Shown one piece after another: positions 8,773 to 18,600 of a DNA stretch of 37,043 bases; position 1 is the stretch's first letter; each line of letters starts with the position of its first letter. The stretch covers positions 1 through 37,043 of the forward strand of contig CASFJK010000013.1 in the NCBI GenBank assembly GCA_949295025.1, given 5' to 3'. The stretch is from an uncultured Pseudomonadota bacterium (GTDB lineage: Bacteria > Pseudomonadota > Alphaproteobacteria > RF32 > CAG-239). A program made the translations under genes and the position numbers. Under the pieces are notes generated by a model that did no database searches, was not told where the DNA came from, and saw nothing but the letters and a program-made list of their open reading frames with translations.

Positions 8773-9864
8773 ATGCATATTTTGACAAGACCAATTTTAG
8801 AAATCAATCTCAAGCATTTGCTTGAAAATTTCCACCAACTTGAAAAACTCGCCGAGCACTCAATCCCCGCTGCCGTTGTTAAAGATGACGCTTACGGACT
8901 TGATGCCAAAGTGATTGCCAAAACGCTTTATGAAAAAGCAAATTGTCGTAACTTTTTTGTGGCTCACGGTATTGAAGGTGAGAGAATTCGTCCCTTCGTA
9001 CCTGAGGCAAATATTTATGTTCTGCAAGGTATTGGCGAAGATAGCATTGAACATTTTATAAAAAACAAACTCATTCCGGTTATCAGTACCCCACAAATGT
9101 TTGCTTATTGGAAACAAAACCGCATTGAAGGGATTAAACCAGTTATTCATATTGAAACAGGCTTAAACCGCCTTGGCTTCAGAGAAACAGAATTGGAAGC
9201 TTTAAGTGATGATGATAGAGCAGAATTTTCTGTTGTTATGTCGCACTTGGCTTGCGGTGATGAAAAAGACCACTTTATGAACAAACATCAATTGGACAAC
9301 TTCATCCGCCTTAAAAACAAATATTTTCCGAACCTCCCCGGCTCTCTTTCAGCTTCCGACGGTGTATTTCTCGGACGCGATTTTCAACAGGATATTGTCC
9401 GTTTGGGTGCTGCTATGTATGGTATCAATACCGCACCGTATCGTGAAAACCAAATGAAAAATGTTGCCTACATCAAAGCACCGGTTTTGCAAGTGGAAGA
9501 TTTGCCGGTCGGTGAATTTGTCGGCTATTCTGCAACCTATCGCGCTAACTCACCACGCAAGATTGCCATTGTTTCGATTGGCTATGGCGATGGTCTGCCA
9601 CGCTCACTTTCCAACGTGGGTAAAGTTTTCTTCAAATCTTCAGACGGAAAACTTTTTGAAGCACGCATTATCGGACGTATGTCTATGGATAATGTGATTT
9701 GCGATGTAACCAACGTGGAAAATTTGCAAGTCGGCGATTTAGCCTACTTTGTCGATGATTTTTATACCCTTGATGATATGGGACGTGATGCCGGTACAAT
9801 TTCTTATGAAATTTTATCACGCGTGGGTAAAAATACGCGTTATATCAGAAAATATATTGATTAA
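8773..9864 (+). CDS. alr: Alanine racemase
   Basis: A PLP enzyme that interconverts L- and D-alanine for peptidoglycan synthesis. The PLP lysine is K37 in AVVKDDAYGLD. This segment deviates from the usual VKADAYGHG. The second-domain catalytic tyrosine region lies near residue 250 (GEFVGYSATYR), followed by SIGYGDGLPR and the GRMSMDN motif. At 363 aa it has normal length. The ATG is preceded by GGAAAGGATATTAGAG, giving a good ribosome site. It stands alone on the plus strand and ends at the bidirectional terminator at 9871-9901. Confidence 0.93.
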   Translation: MHILTRPILEINLKHLLENFHQLEKLAEHSIPAAVVKDDAYGLDAKVIAKTLYEKANCRNFFVAHGIEGERIRPFVPEANIYVLQGIGEDSIEHFIKNKLIPVISTPQMFAYWKQNRIEGIKPVIHIETGLNRLGFRETELEALSDDDRAEFSVVMSHLACGDEKDHFMNKHQLDNFIRLKNKYFPNLPGSLSASDGVFLGRDFQQDIVRLGAAMYGINTAPYRENQMKNVAYIKAPVLQVEDLPVGEFVGYSATYRANSPRKIAIVSIGYGDGLPRSLSNVGKVFFKSSDGKLFEARIIGRMSMDNVICDVTNVENLQVGDLAYFVDDFYTLDDMGRDAGTISYEILSRVGKNTRYIRKYID

Positions 9865-9870
9865 AAAAAG

Positions 9871-9901
9871 AAAAGCTCCTCTTACGAGGAGCTTTTTTTT
9901 T
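9871..9901. terminator. Bidirectional terminator between alr and the 580-aa gene
   Basis: A perfect 11-bp stem (AAAAGCTCCTC / GAGGAGCTTTT) with a 4-base loop, flanked by T runs on both strands. It ends the plus-strand alr and the minus-strand gene at 9912, whose stop lies 11 bases away. Confidence 0.93.
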
Positions 9902-9911
9902 AGATTATTAA

Positions 9912-11654
9912 TTATCTTTCAGGTTCTTTGTATGATCTATAGTATTTACCATGTGTCCATTCAGATCTTACTTTTTTGGTGTTTTGAACACTTTCCTTTG
10001 TATCTTCATCAACATGTTTTGGTATATCCGGTAAATTATCATACATATTAGCTTCCGGAATCGGTTGCAATTTGTGTTCTTCTTGAACAGGACCAAACTT
10101 CGGTACATTGATTGTTTTTACAACCTTTGGAACAATAACTTCTTGTTTAGGCTCAGTTTTAACCGGAGTTTTCTTGACCGGAGTCTTTTTCCTGACAACC
10201 GGTTTAGGTTGCGGCTTGTTTTGTTCTTCGCAATCTTTCAAGCCTTGAGCCAAACCATCCATATATCCGTCATTATATTTTTCATTAATAAGACGAGAAA
10301 CCTCATCACAATCGGTCATACTCTTCTTATCAACTTGTTCTTGCAAATCTTTGATGTTCTTTTCAAGTTTTTCTTGATTTTGACAACTACGAACACCAAT
10401 CATTCCCATCAGAGCAATACCAGCAACAACAACTGCATCGCGTACTTTTTTCCACCAAGGGCGTTTGGGTGCTACAACTGGTTTCTTTTCTTCTGTTCTG
10501 GGCTGAGCTGGAGGTACATTACCGTTTCCATTACCTTTATTTTGGTTGCCATTGCCACCCAATCCAACCAAAGGCAGAATTGTCGCTTTATTATCTTTTT
10601 TCTCTTCTTGAGCTTTTGTACCTGCTGATTGTTGATTTCCGCCTTGATTGATTAAAACGGCAGCTGCTGCGCGATTTTTATCTTCTTTTTCTTGCTCATT
10701 GGCAACTTCAAAGCTGCTTAATTCATACATATTTTCTGCCAAGGCATTGATTGTAGCAATGTCTTTAGCGTCTTTTACCATTTCTTTCAAAGCGGCAAAG
10801 TCAAAACCTTCCGGCAAGTTTCCAATCGGTTCCATATTGTTTTTAGCGCAAGCAATCAAAAGCTTATTACGCAAAACAGGATCTTTTACATTATCTTTAA
10901 TACGAATTTTGGCTTTCGGATTTGATGTTTTGGCTTTTTTGATAATCAAATCATAAACAGCATAAGCTTCTGCATTATTTTCTTTTTTAACGACATCAAA
11001 ACCTTTATTACCATGATCAATTCCGGTAAACACGGTTTTGTTTTCTTTTTGAGCATCTACTTTTAAGCTATTATCTTTCAGAGGTTGAACAATGTATGTG
11101 ATACCATTGTTACCATTATTAAAGTTACGCCAAAATTCTTGAGATTTTTTAACATCATCGCTCAATTGTGCCGCATCATTGCTGATTTCTTTGCTGAAAT
11201 CACGGTCTTTTTGTTGACCAAGATTATATTGTTTGCCAATTTTCAATTCACTCATACGAACGATGCCGTTTGCAAGCAAGAAATCCATCTCCCCTTTGGT
11301 CAACTCATCAAAATGATATTGTCCGTTGTTTTCAACAGCTCGGCTCATAATTTCTTCAGCATTATAAAGTTTGTTTTTGGTACGAGCACGAAGTTCTCTA
11401 TTATATTCATTACGAGTTTCCAAAGCCAAAGCTTTTTCTTCTTCAGAATATTTATCGCTGTTTTTGATTTCTTCATAAGTGCGATTGTTGATAGCAATAC
11501 CCAACATATTGTCATATTGCACAGAAAGGAGACCAGCTGCTTTTGCGGCCTTGCGCAGATTATTTAAATCGCTAGCATTCATCACAACAATACTATCGCT
11601 ATTTAAAACTGCTTCAAGCTCTTCTTTATTCATTTCATTAAAATTTTGTGCCAT
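9912..11654 (-). CDS. Large single-pass membrane protein of unknown function (580 aa)
   Basis: Not recognised. The N-terminal about 320 residues are soluble and charged. Within them, about residues 230-285 (AEAYAVYDLIIKKAKTSN, then LRNKLLIACAKNNMEPIGN) faintly recall the LPD7 module of large polyvalent proteins, but this is weak. A low-complexity stretch rich in N, G, Q and P (about 335-395) leads to PWWKKVRD, one membrane segment (about residues 405-421), a short coiled coil (NQEKLEKNIKDLQEQVDKK) and a Lys/Pro-rich tail (KKTPVKKTPVKTEPK). There is no signal peptide, so the N-terminus is likely cytoplasmic and the Lys/Pro tail outside the membrane, like a TonB-type spacer. The ribosome site is a G-run (CGGGGGAAAAA). 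It lies next to the 1216-aa gene, same strand, but each has its own terminator. Confidence 0.85.
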   Translation of the reverse strand: MAQNFNEMNKEELEAVLNSDSIVVMNASDLNNLRKAAKAAGLLSVQYDNMLGIAINNRTYEEIKNSDKYSEEEKALALETRNEYNRELRARTKNKLYNAEEIMSRAVENNGQYHFDELTKGEMDFLLANGIVRMSELKIGKQYNLGQQKDRDFSKEISNDAAQLSDDVKKSQEFWRNFNNGNNGITYIVQPLKDNSLKVDAQKENKTVFTGIDHGNKGFDVVKKENNAEAYAVYDLIIKKAKTSNPKAKIRIKDNVKDPVLRNKLLIACAKNNMEPIGNLPEGFDFAALKEMVKDAKDIATINALAENMYELSSFEVANEQEKEDKNRAAAAVLINQGGNQQSAGTKAQEEKKDNKATILPLVGLGGNGNQNKGNGNGNVPPAQPRTEEKKPVVAPKRPWWKKVRDAVVVAGIALMGMIGVRSCQNQEKLEKNIKDLQEQVDKKSMTDCDEVSRLINEKYNDGYMDGLAQGLKDCEEQNKPQPKPVVRKKTPVKKTPVKTEPKQEVIVPKVVKTINVPKFGPVQEEHKLQPIPEANMYDNLPDIPKHVDEDTKESVQNTKKVRSEWTHGKYYRSYKEPER

Positions 11655-11787
11655 TTTTTCCCCCGAAAAAACATTGTTTTCTTAGAATTTAGCTGTACTT
11701 TACCACATTTTTTCCATAAAGACAACTATATTTTTTGTCAAATTTGACTAAAACATGAATAATATTGCAATTGTCAAAAAACTGTAA

Positions 11788-11826
11788 CAAAAAAAATGCC
11801 CTGCAAGAAAAACTGCAGGGCATTTT
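11788..11826 (-). terminator. Terminator of the 1216-aa gene
   Basis: A 13-bp perfect stem (AAAATGCCCTGCA / TGCAGGGCATTTT), 8-base loop, followed on the minus strand by eight T. It lies 12 bases past the stop codon at 11838. Confidence 0.93.
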
Positions 11827-11837
11827 CTTGCTAATTT

Positions 11838-14800
11838 CTATTGTCGACCACCTTGATTTTGAATAACTTGTTGGTTGACTGTTGTCTGTTGAACTGCGGC
11901 TGTCGGTTGAGCATGTACTGTACCGCGCAAGCTACTCACTTGGCGACCTATTTCTTTATCATGATTTTTCATGATTTTTTGCTCTTCATTAGCCATGTTT
12001 TGCTCATAAGCATTTTTGCCTCTGTTTTCATTCATTTCTTGAATTTGAGCTTGCTCATTTTGTATTCCTATAACTGAATTTAAGAGCTCGCTGTTTTCAA
12101 CTTGGCTTTGACCTGCTAAACGTTCTTGCGCATCTATACTTAATCCCTCACCTCTTTTTACGGCTTTTTTCTCTGCTTTGCTCTCTTTTTCAAGAGTTTT
12201 CAAATCTTCGCGCAATTGCTCATTTTCTTGAATGCGGTTTTGCAAATCGGCTTCATTTTGATGAGCTTGTTGATACATATCGCGAATATTAAGCAAATCT
12301 TGAGCTTCTTGGGACAAAGTTGATTTATCTTCAGGTAAATTATTAACATTGACTCCCATTTCTGCCAATTTTTTATTTACATCAAACTCACTTATACCAT
12401 AGTTTTGTTCAATGGTTTCATGTGCTTTGTTGCGATTATCAAAAGCTTTTTCATCTTGTTTGATTTGATCTTTAAGATCGGAACGAGCTTCTTTGATTTC
12501 TCTTTGTTCTAAATCTAAGCTTTCTTTATCAAACTTTTGTTCCAGCTTGGCAACTTCTTTTTGTAATTTTTCATTATCAGGATCTTGTGCCAAAGCTTCT
12601 TTTGCGGCATCAAGCTTAGCCTTTGCTTCCAAGACATCTTCTTTAGCATTTGCCATTTTACGGCTATCATTTTCATCGCTGCGAGTTGCTTCTGCCAATT
12701 CTTGATTTTCACCTTGGTTATGCAAAGCTGCAATTTTTTCAGCTAAAGCTAAATTATCTCCTCTAGCTATTGCATCTTGTATTTCTTGCAAGTGAGATTG
12801 AGCCAACCCTTCAACAGAAGCTCTAACTTCCGGATTGTTCATATCTTCACCTTTACTGATAATATTTAAGATTGCATCATATGCACGTTGTTCTTGAGGA
12901 GTACGCATATCTACTTGAACAACTTCATCATGAACTTCTTCTAATGGTTCTTTAGGTTCCGGAGTTGTTTCTGGGGTTGGTTCCGGAGTATCTCTTTGAA
13001 CTTCGGGTTGATATAACGGACGTTCACCGGTATAGTGACCTCGATCATCAAAATCATTCATTAAACCACTTAATTTTTCAAATTGTTCCGGTGTCATATC
13101 TTTGATACCAGCTTCAAATTGAGCTGAAGTTTGGAATTTTACACCTAAATCTTCTGCCACCAACCCTGGTGTTTGTTCCATTGCCATAGATAATTTGTAT
13201 GCAAACTCTTGCGGAGTTTCAATACCTTCCGGAAGTTTGATTTCTCCACTGGCAATTCGAGCATATAAATCTTCTGTTGTTTGTTCACCTAAAAACTTAT
13301 CTGCTCTGCTGTCCCAGAATTTTTGATCTTCGGTATAATTTTCTTCATTTGCCCAACCATGTCCTGCATCTTTATCAATTGTATCAGGAATACCATCATG
13401 ATCCGCATCCGGTGCGGTTTGTCCTTCTGCACCATTTTGCCAATCATGTGTCATCGTTTTATCCCAATTGACAGTATTATCATCATTGAGAACAACATGT
13501 GAATCTGCAGTTTGAGACGGAGCAACATTTTCTGATGTTTGCTGGGCTTCAGAATTTGACATTGATGGAGAGCTTGCCTCCGGTGCTGTCTGCCCTTCCG
13601 TACCATTTTGCCAATCATGTGTCATCGTTTTATCCCAATTGATGGTATTATCCTCATTGAGAACTGTTGTTGATGATGATTTGCTTGAACTATCTTCGGT
13701 CGGAGTATGATTGTCTCCGGCGAAATACTCTGCAGCAGCTGAACCAAGAAAAATACCTAATGCTGCTTCAGATGTTCTTGCTGCAGCAGCCTTAGTTTTA
13801 TCCCATTCTACCTTAGCTCCTTCTTTGTCTCCGCTAAATCTTTTATATGCTGCTTTCACACCATGTATCAATGTTGAACCGGCTTTTGGTGCAACGGCCA
13901 ATACTTTTGTTGCGGTCTTCAATATTGGCTGAACCTTACTTGCTAATTCAGTACCTCCTATACCTGTTTGAACACCTAATCCAAAGACAGAACCGACTAG
14001 TGATAAACCGCTCATTGCACAAGCTAAACCTACTTTTCCTTTATTGGCTTTAGCAAATTCTTTAAGGGTCATACCATGATTTTTTGCTTCATTTTCTAAG
14101 TTTTTATATGCATCATAACCACTTTTTGCTGACAAAACAGCCAAACCAATCGGACCTGCCGTAGCACCAACAGCTGAATAAATAGCAACATTTTTCACTG
14201 TCTTAAAAGCTAATTTTGCATAACGTTTTGCAATATCATATTTTTTACCATAACGCTCACTCATACGTTTATCAAATGCATTGATTTTCTCTTGCATTTT
14301 TTTAACCGCAGGAATCTCTTTAAATTTATTTTTAATACGGTCAACTAGTTTTTGTGAGCCTTCTTTGGTATTTGAAGTGTGAGCCATAACTGCCGATTTT
14401 TTAACAGATGGTTGTTTCTCTACTATTTCTAGCATTTTTGCAGCCATTTGCTCTCTAGTTAAACCTCTTTTATATTCAGAGGCAAAGGCTGTGGCAACCA
14501 TACCACCCTGCAAACATTCCTTTAGCTTTGACTTGTATAAGTTGGCGACATCTTCCGGATTACCATTACCATGAGATCTGGCATAAAGTTCTGCTTCCAA
14601 CATTGCAGCTTGTACAAGATCTTCACGTAGTTTATTTTGCTCTTCTTCAGATAATTCTTTTCCATTGTCATCGGTAAAATTCATAGCCTGCATGGCATCA
14701 AATTCAGCTTGGAATTCAGGATGAACAAGGTTTTGTTGTCCGTCTCGGGCAAATGGTGTAAACTCTCGGTTAACGGCATCCATAATGTTTCCATTAGCCT

Positions 14801-15488
14801 CAAGTGTCTCAGCATCCATCTGCGGAACCTTATTTGCATTATCATATGCATTTAAAGCTTCTTGGCTTTCAGGCTCTTTTTCTGCTTTAGTCAAAGCTTG
14901 ATCTGCTTCGGGTGTGATTGTATCTTCATCTTCTTTAACGTCTTCTTTTGTTTCCGTAGAGCCTTCTTTTGATTCTTCTTTTGTTTCTTCTTTGCTCTCT
15001 TTTGTTTCTGGCTGAACATTTTCTACAGTTTCTTGTTTGGCTTCTTGTTCTTTTGCTTCAGATATTTCTTGATTATATTGAGCTCCGGCATCTAAGGCTG
15101 CATCTAAATCATTTTTATTATATGATGAATCTTTCATCATGGATGCCAAAGCAGCTTCATTGAGCTGCTCAGGTGTTAATGATGCTTTTTGAGCTTGCGC
15201 CTTGTCCAACACTTTTTTAGCCATGTCTGCTTGTTGAGAAAAGCCACTAACCGCTCCCGCCATGGCGATAACATTATCCAAATCGCCAAGTTCAAAGCTA
15301 TCTAGCTTACTATAAGAATCTAAACGAGCTTGCAGCTCCTCTTCTGCTGCTTGCTTTCTTCTTTGATGGTAAGGTGTGTTATTACCTTCAGCAATTGTTT
15401 TTTGCTCACTATTATACATACGCAAAAGACCTGCATCTGACAATTCTTTTGCTGTTTGTTTCATCATATCATCTGTTTTATCAGCCAT
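11838..15488 (-). CDS. Very large repeat- and coiled-coil-containing protein of unknown function (1216 aa)
   Basis: Not recognised. There is no signal peptide. Order of features: helical N-terminus; a highly acidic Glu/Lys/Thr-rich linker (about residues 143-200); a basic helical part (about 385-435); three Gly/Ala-rich hydrophobic stretches near 438-460, 476-505 and 566-590 that could insert in a membrane as hairpins; a tandem duplicated 30-residue unit with NWDKTMTHDWQNG (about 608-636 and 665-693); a calcium-loop-like DADHDGIPD just after the second copy; a Pro/Glu linker (about 825-850); and long charged coiled coils (about 930-1130) with a Gln-rich end. The architecture resembles secreted effectors or giant scaffold proteins, but that is inference. 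The start ATG has GAGGTG 6 bases upstream. It ends at the strong terminator 11788-11826. Confidence 0.87.
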   Translation of the reverse strand: MADKTDDMMKQTAKELSDAGLLRMYNSEQKTIAEGNNTPYHQRRKQAAEEELQARLDSYSKLDSFELGDLDNVIAMAGAVSGFSQQADMAKKVLDKAQAQKASLTPEQLNEAALASMMKDSSYNKNDLDAALDAGAQYNQEISEAKEQEAKQETVENVQPETKESKEETKEESKEGSTETKEDVKEDEDTITPEADQALTKAEKEPESQEALNAYDNANKVPQMDAETLEANGNIMDAVNREFTPFARDGQQNLVHPEFQAEFDAMQAMNFTDDNGKELSEEEQNKLREDLVQAAMLEAELYARSHGNGNPEDVANLYKSKLKECLQGGMVATAFASEYKRGLTREQMAAKMLEIVEKQPSVKKSAVMAHTSNTKEGSQKLVDRIKNKFKEIPAVKKMQEKINAFDKRMSERYGKKYDIAKRYAKLAFKTVKNVAIYSAVGATAGPIGLAVLSAKSGYDAYKNLENEAKNHGMTLKEFAKANKGKVGLACAMSGLSLVGSVFGLGVQTGIGGTELASKVQPILKTATKVLAVAPKAGSTLIHGVKAAYKRFSGDKEGAKVEWDKTKAAAARTSEAALGIFLGSAAAEYFAGDNHTPTEDSSSKSSSTTVLNEDNTINWDKTMTHDWQNGTEGQTAPEASSPSMSNSEAQQTSENVAPSQTADSHVVLNDDNTVNWDKTMTHDWQNGAEGQTAPDADHDGIPDTIDKDAGHGWANEENYTEDQKFWDSRADKFLGEQTTEDLYARIASGEIKLPEGIETPQEFAYKLSMAMEQTPGLVAEDLGVKFQTSAQFEAGIKDMTPEQFEKLSGLMNDFDDRGHYTGERPLYQPEVQRDTPEPTPETTPEPKEPLEEVHDEVVQVDMRTPQEQRAYDAILNIISKGEDMNNPEVRASVEGLAQSHLQEIQDAIARGDNLALAEKIAALHNQGENQELAEATRSDENDSRKMANAKEDVLEAKAKLDAAKEALAQDPDNEKLQKEVAKLEQKFDKESLDLEQREIKEARSDLKDQIKQDEKAFDNRNKAHETIEQNYGISEFDVNKKLAEMGVNVNNLPEDKSTLSQEAQDLLNIRDMYQQAHQNEADLQNRIQENEQLREDLKTLEKESKAEKKAVKRGEGLSIDAQERLAGQSQVENSELLNSVIGIQNEQAQIQEMNENRGKNAYEQNMANEEQKIMKNHDKEIGRQVSSLRGTVHAQPTAAVQQTTVNQQVIQNQGGRQ
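13409..13493 (-). repeat. Internal 85-bp duplication, copy 2 in coding order
   Basis: Nearly identical to 13580-13664, with 171 bp between starts. It encodes the second NWDKTMTHDWQNG unit of the 1216-aa protein and runs into the calcium-loop-like motif. Confidence 0.9.
13580..13664 (-). repeat. Internal 85-bp duplication, copy 1 in coding order
   Basis: First copy of the duplicated unit inside the 1216-aa gene. Differences between copies are few and largely synonymous or conservative (I/V, T/A, E/D), which suggests the peptide is under selection. Confidence 0.9.
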
Positions 15489-15633
15489 AATACACCTCGA
15501 AATCTATTGCCTATTTCGTTTTATCATAGCGCAATTTCAGACTTTTCTCAATAGTTTTTGTCTATTTTTTGTGCGATATCATAAAACTGTAACTTTTTGG
15601 TGTATATTATATTACATTTATTAAAAAAAATAT

Positions 15634-15665
15634 AAAAAAAACGCCGCATGAAAGCGGCGTTTTTT
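15634..15665 (-). terminator. Terminator of ileS
   Basis: Stem AACGCCGC / GCGGCGTT extended by A/T pairs, loop ATGAAA, T run on the minus strand. It lies 18 bases past the ileS stop. Confidence 0.92.
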
Positions 15666-15682
15666 GTTTCTTTGCTTATCTT

Positions 15683-18600
15683 TTAAGCAACTTTAGCATC
15701 AAAGCAAATATTTTTACCTTCAATCTCAGCAGTTGTGCCTTGATTTTGAGCTTTTTCAAACTTAACTGCCAAAACTTGTTCAGCAACATAAGCTTTGTTT
15801 TCATCCAAAGCTTGCGCTAATTCGGCATCTTCGGTTTGATAGCTCAGTTCAATGCGGTCAGAGATGTTGAAGTCTTTATCTTTACGCAAGGTTTGAACCA
15901 AACGAACAAAGTCACGAGCCATACCTTCACGGCGCAAAGCATCTGTCACATTTGTATCCAAAGTAACAACAGCTTTGTTATCGGCAAAAGCTTGACCAGC
16001 CACACCTTCTTTCATGTTCAAGCGAACTTCAAACAAGTCTTTGGTCAAGGTCTTGCCGGCAATATTTAATGTACCGTCAGCATTCAACTCCCATTTGCCT
16101 TGTTTGTATGCCCCCATAACAGGTCCCATATCTTTACCCAAAGCTTTACCCAAAAGCGGCGTATAAAGGTAAACGCTCTTGTCGGCATAGTTTGCCAAGT
16201 TGTTGTCTAACTTAACTTCTTTGACATTCAATTCATCTTTGATGATGTCTTGATATTGCGCACCGATAAAGTCTAAGTCTTTACCTACCACGGTCAAGCT
16301 CTGCAAAGGCAAGCGGTTGCGCAAGTTCTTTTCTTCACGAATGAACTTAGCGGCAGAGCACAAGTCTTGCAAGAAGTCCATTTCTTTAACCAATTCATCA
16401 TCCAATTTGATTTCGTTCAAAGTAGGATAATCGGTCAAGTGAACGGATTCTTCACCAGTCAACGTCTTGAAGACATATTCTGACACGAACGGCATCAACG
16501 GAGCCACAATCTTGCTCAAGTTTACCAAAACAGTATACAGGACATCAAAGGCTTGTGTATCACCTTCCCAGAAACGATCACGGGTGCGGCGAATGTACCA
16601 GTTGTTCAAAATTTCCATAAATGAAGTTACTTCATTTGTTGCCATTGCAACATCATAAGTATCAAGTCCTTGTTTAACAATTTGGCTTAATCTCTTCAAT
16701 TTTGACAAGATGTAATTATCAATTGCCTCGTTTGAAGAATAAACTTCTTTAGCCTTATATCCTTCAGCGTTGGCATATAATGTGAAGAAGTAGAAAGCGT
16801 TCCACAACGGAATCAAAGCAGCGCGTGCAGCTTTGGCAATTTCTTTTCCTTCTTTATCGACGGCCAAGTTACCTCCTTTTAATACCGGAGAAGATACCAA
16901 GAACCAGCGCAAAACATCTGAACCGATTGTATCCAAAACCTCGTTCGGGTCTGGATAGTTCTTCAAACGTTTAGAAAGCTTTTGTCCGCCTTCTGCCATC
17001 AACAAACCGGTACAGATGCAGTTTTTGAATGCCGGACGATTGTGCAAAGCGGTGGACAATACAGTTAAGGTATAGAACCAACCACGGGTTTGATCCATAG
17101 CTTCAACAATGAAGTCTGCCGGGAAATGGCTTTCAAACCATTCTTTGTTTTCAAACGGATAGTGAACTTGTGCATAAGGCATTGAGCCGGATTCAAACCA
17201 GCAGTCAAACACGTCTGACACACGGTGCATCATGGTTTTGCCTGACGGGTCATCCGGGTTTGGATAAACAACATCATCAATGTATGGTTTATGCAAGTTT
17301 TTAACTTCAATACCTGTTTTTTCTTTAATTTCGGCAACAGAACCAAAAACATCTACTCTCGGGAACTGCGGATTATCTGATTTCCAAACAGGAATCGGCG
17401 TACCCCAGAAACGATTACGAGAAATAGACCAATCTCTGGCACCTTCCAACCATTTACCGAAACGACCATCTTTAATATGTTCCGGAACCCAGTTGATTTG
17501 TTGGTTGTTTTTAACCATTTCATCTCTGAAATCGGTTACACGAACAAACCAAGAAGACATAGCCTTGTAAATCAACGGTGTATCTGTTCTCCAGCAGAAC
17601 GGATAAGAGTGGGTATATTGTTCTTTTTTAACCAAGATGCCACGTTCTTTTAACAATTGCATAATCGGCTCATTGGTTTCAAAAACTTGCTTACCTTCAT
17701 AATCAGGAACTTCGGAAGTGAATTTACCGGCCTCATCAACAGGGCAAACAACAGGGAAGTTTTCATCATAAGCACGACAAGCATCAAAGTCGTCTTGACC
17801 AAAACCAGGAGCAATGTGAACGATACCTGTACCGTCTTCGGTAGATACAAACTCACCGCTCAAAACTTTGAATGCTCCCTTGTCTTTCAAATGTTTGAAA
17901 TATGGGAACATCGGCTCATAGCTCATGCCAACCAAGTCTTTACCTTTCATGGAACCAACTTTGGTGGCGTGTTCTAATTGTTTCTTATATCTGCCGAGTA
18001 AAGCTTCAGCCAAGATGTATTTTTGACCATCTTCTTCCATAACGGCATAGTCAATATCCAAGCCAACGGCAAGCATCAAGTTTGAAGGCAAAGTCCAAGG
18101 TGTTGTTGTCCAAACCAAAATGTTCATACCGTTTTCTAACTTAAACATAACGGTAATGGCATTGTCGGTTTTATCTTGATAACCTTGGTTTACTTCAAAG
18201 TTAGACAACGGGGTTTCTGCGGCCCAAGAATATGGCAAAACGCGATAATCTTCATATACCAAACCTTTTTCATAAAGTTGTTTGAAGTTGTTGATAACGC
18301 TTTCCATAAACGGCAAGTCCATGGTTTTATAATCATGATTAAAATCAACCCAACGACCGATACGTTTGAACATTTCAACCCAAATGCCTGAGTATTTCAA
18401 AACATCGGAACGGCAAAAGTCATTGAACTTTTCAACGCCGAATTGTTCAATTTGTTTTCTACCTGAAACGCCCAATTGTTTTTCAGCTGACATTTCAGCC
18501 GGCAAACCGTGGCAGTCCCAACCCAAACGGCGTTCAACTTTTTTGCCGTTCATGGTTTGATAGCGCGCAACCACATCTTTTACATAAGAAACCATGATGT

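Noticed and set aside
10065-10628. Long plus-strand ORFs inside the 580-aa and 1216-aa genes
   Set aside because: They lie antisense to genes with consistent coding character, are Phe/Leu/Cys-rich like reverse frames, and have no ribosome site.
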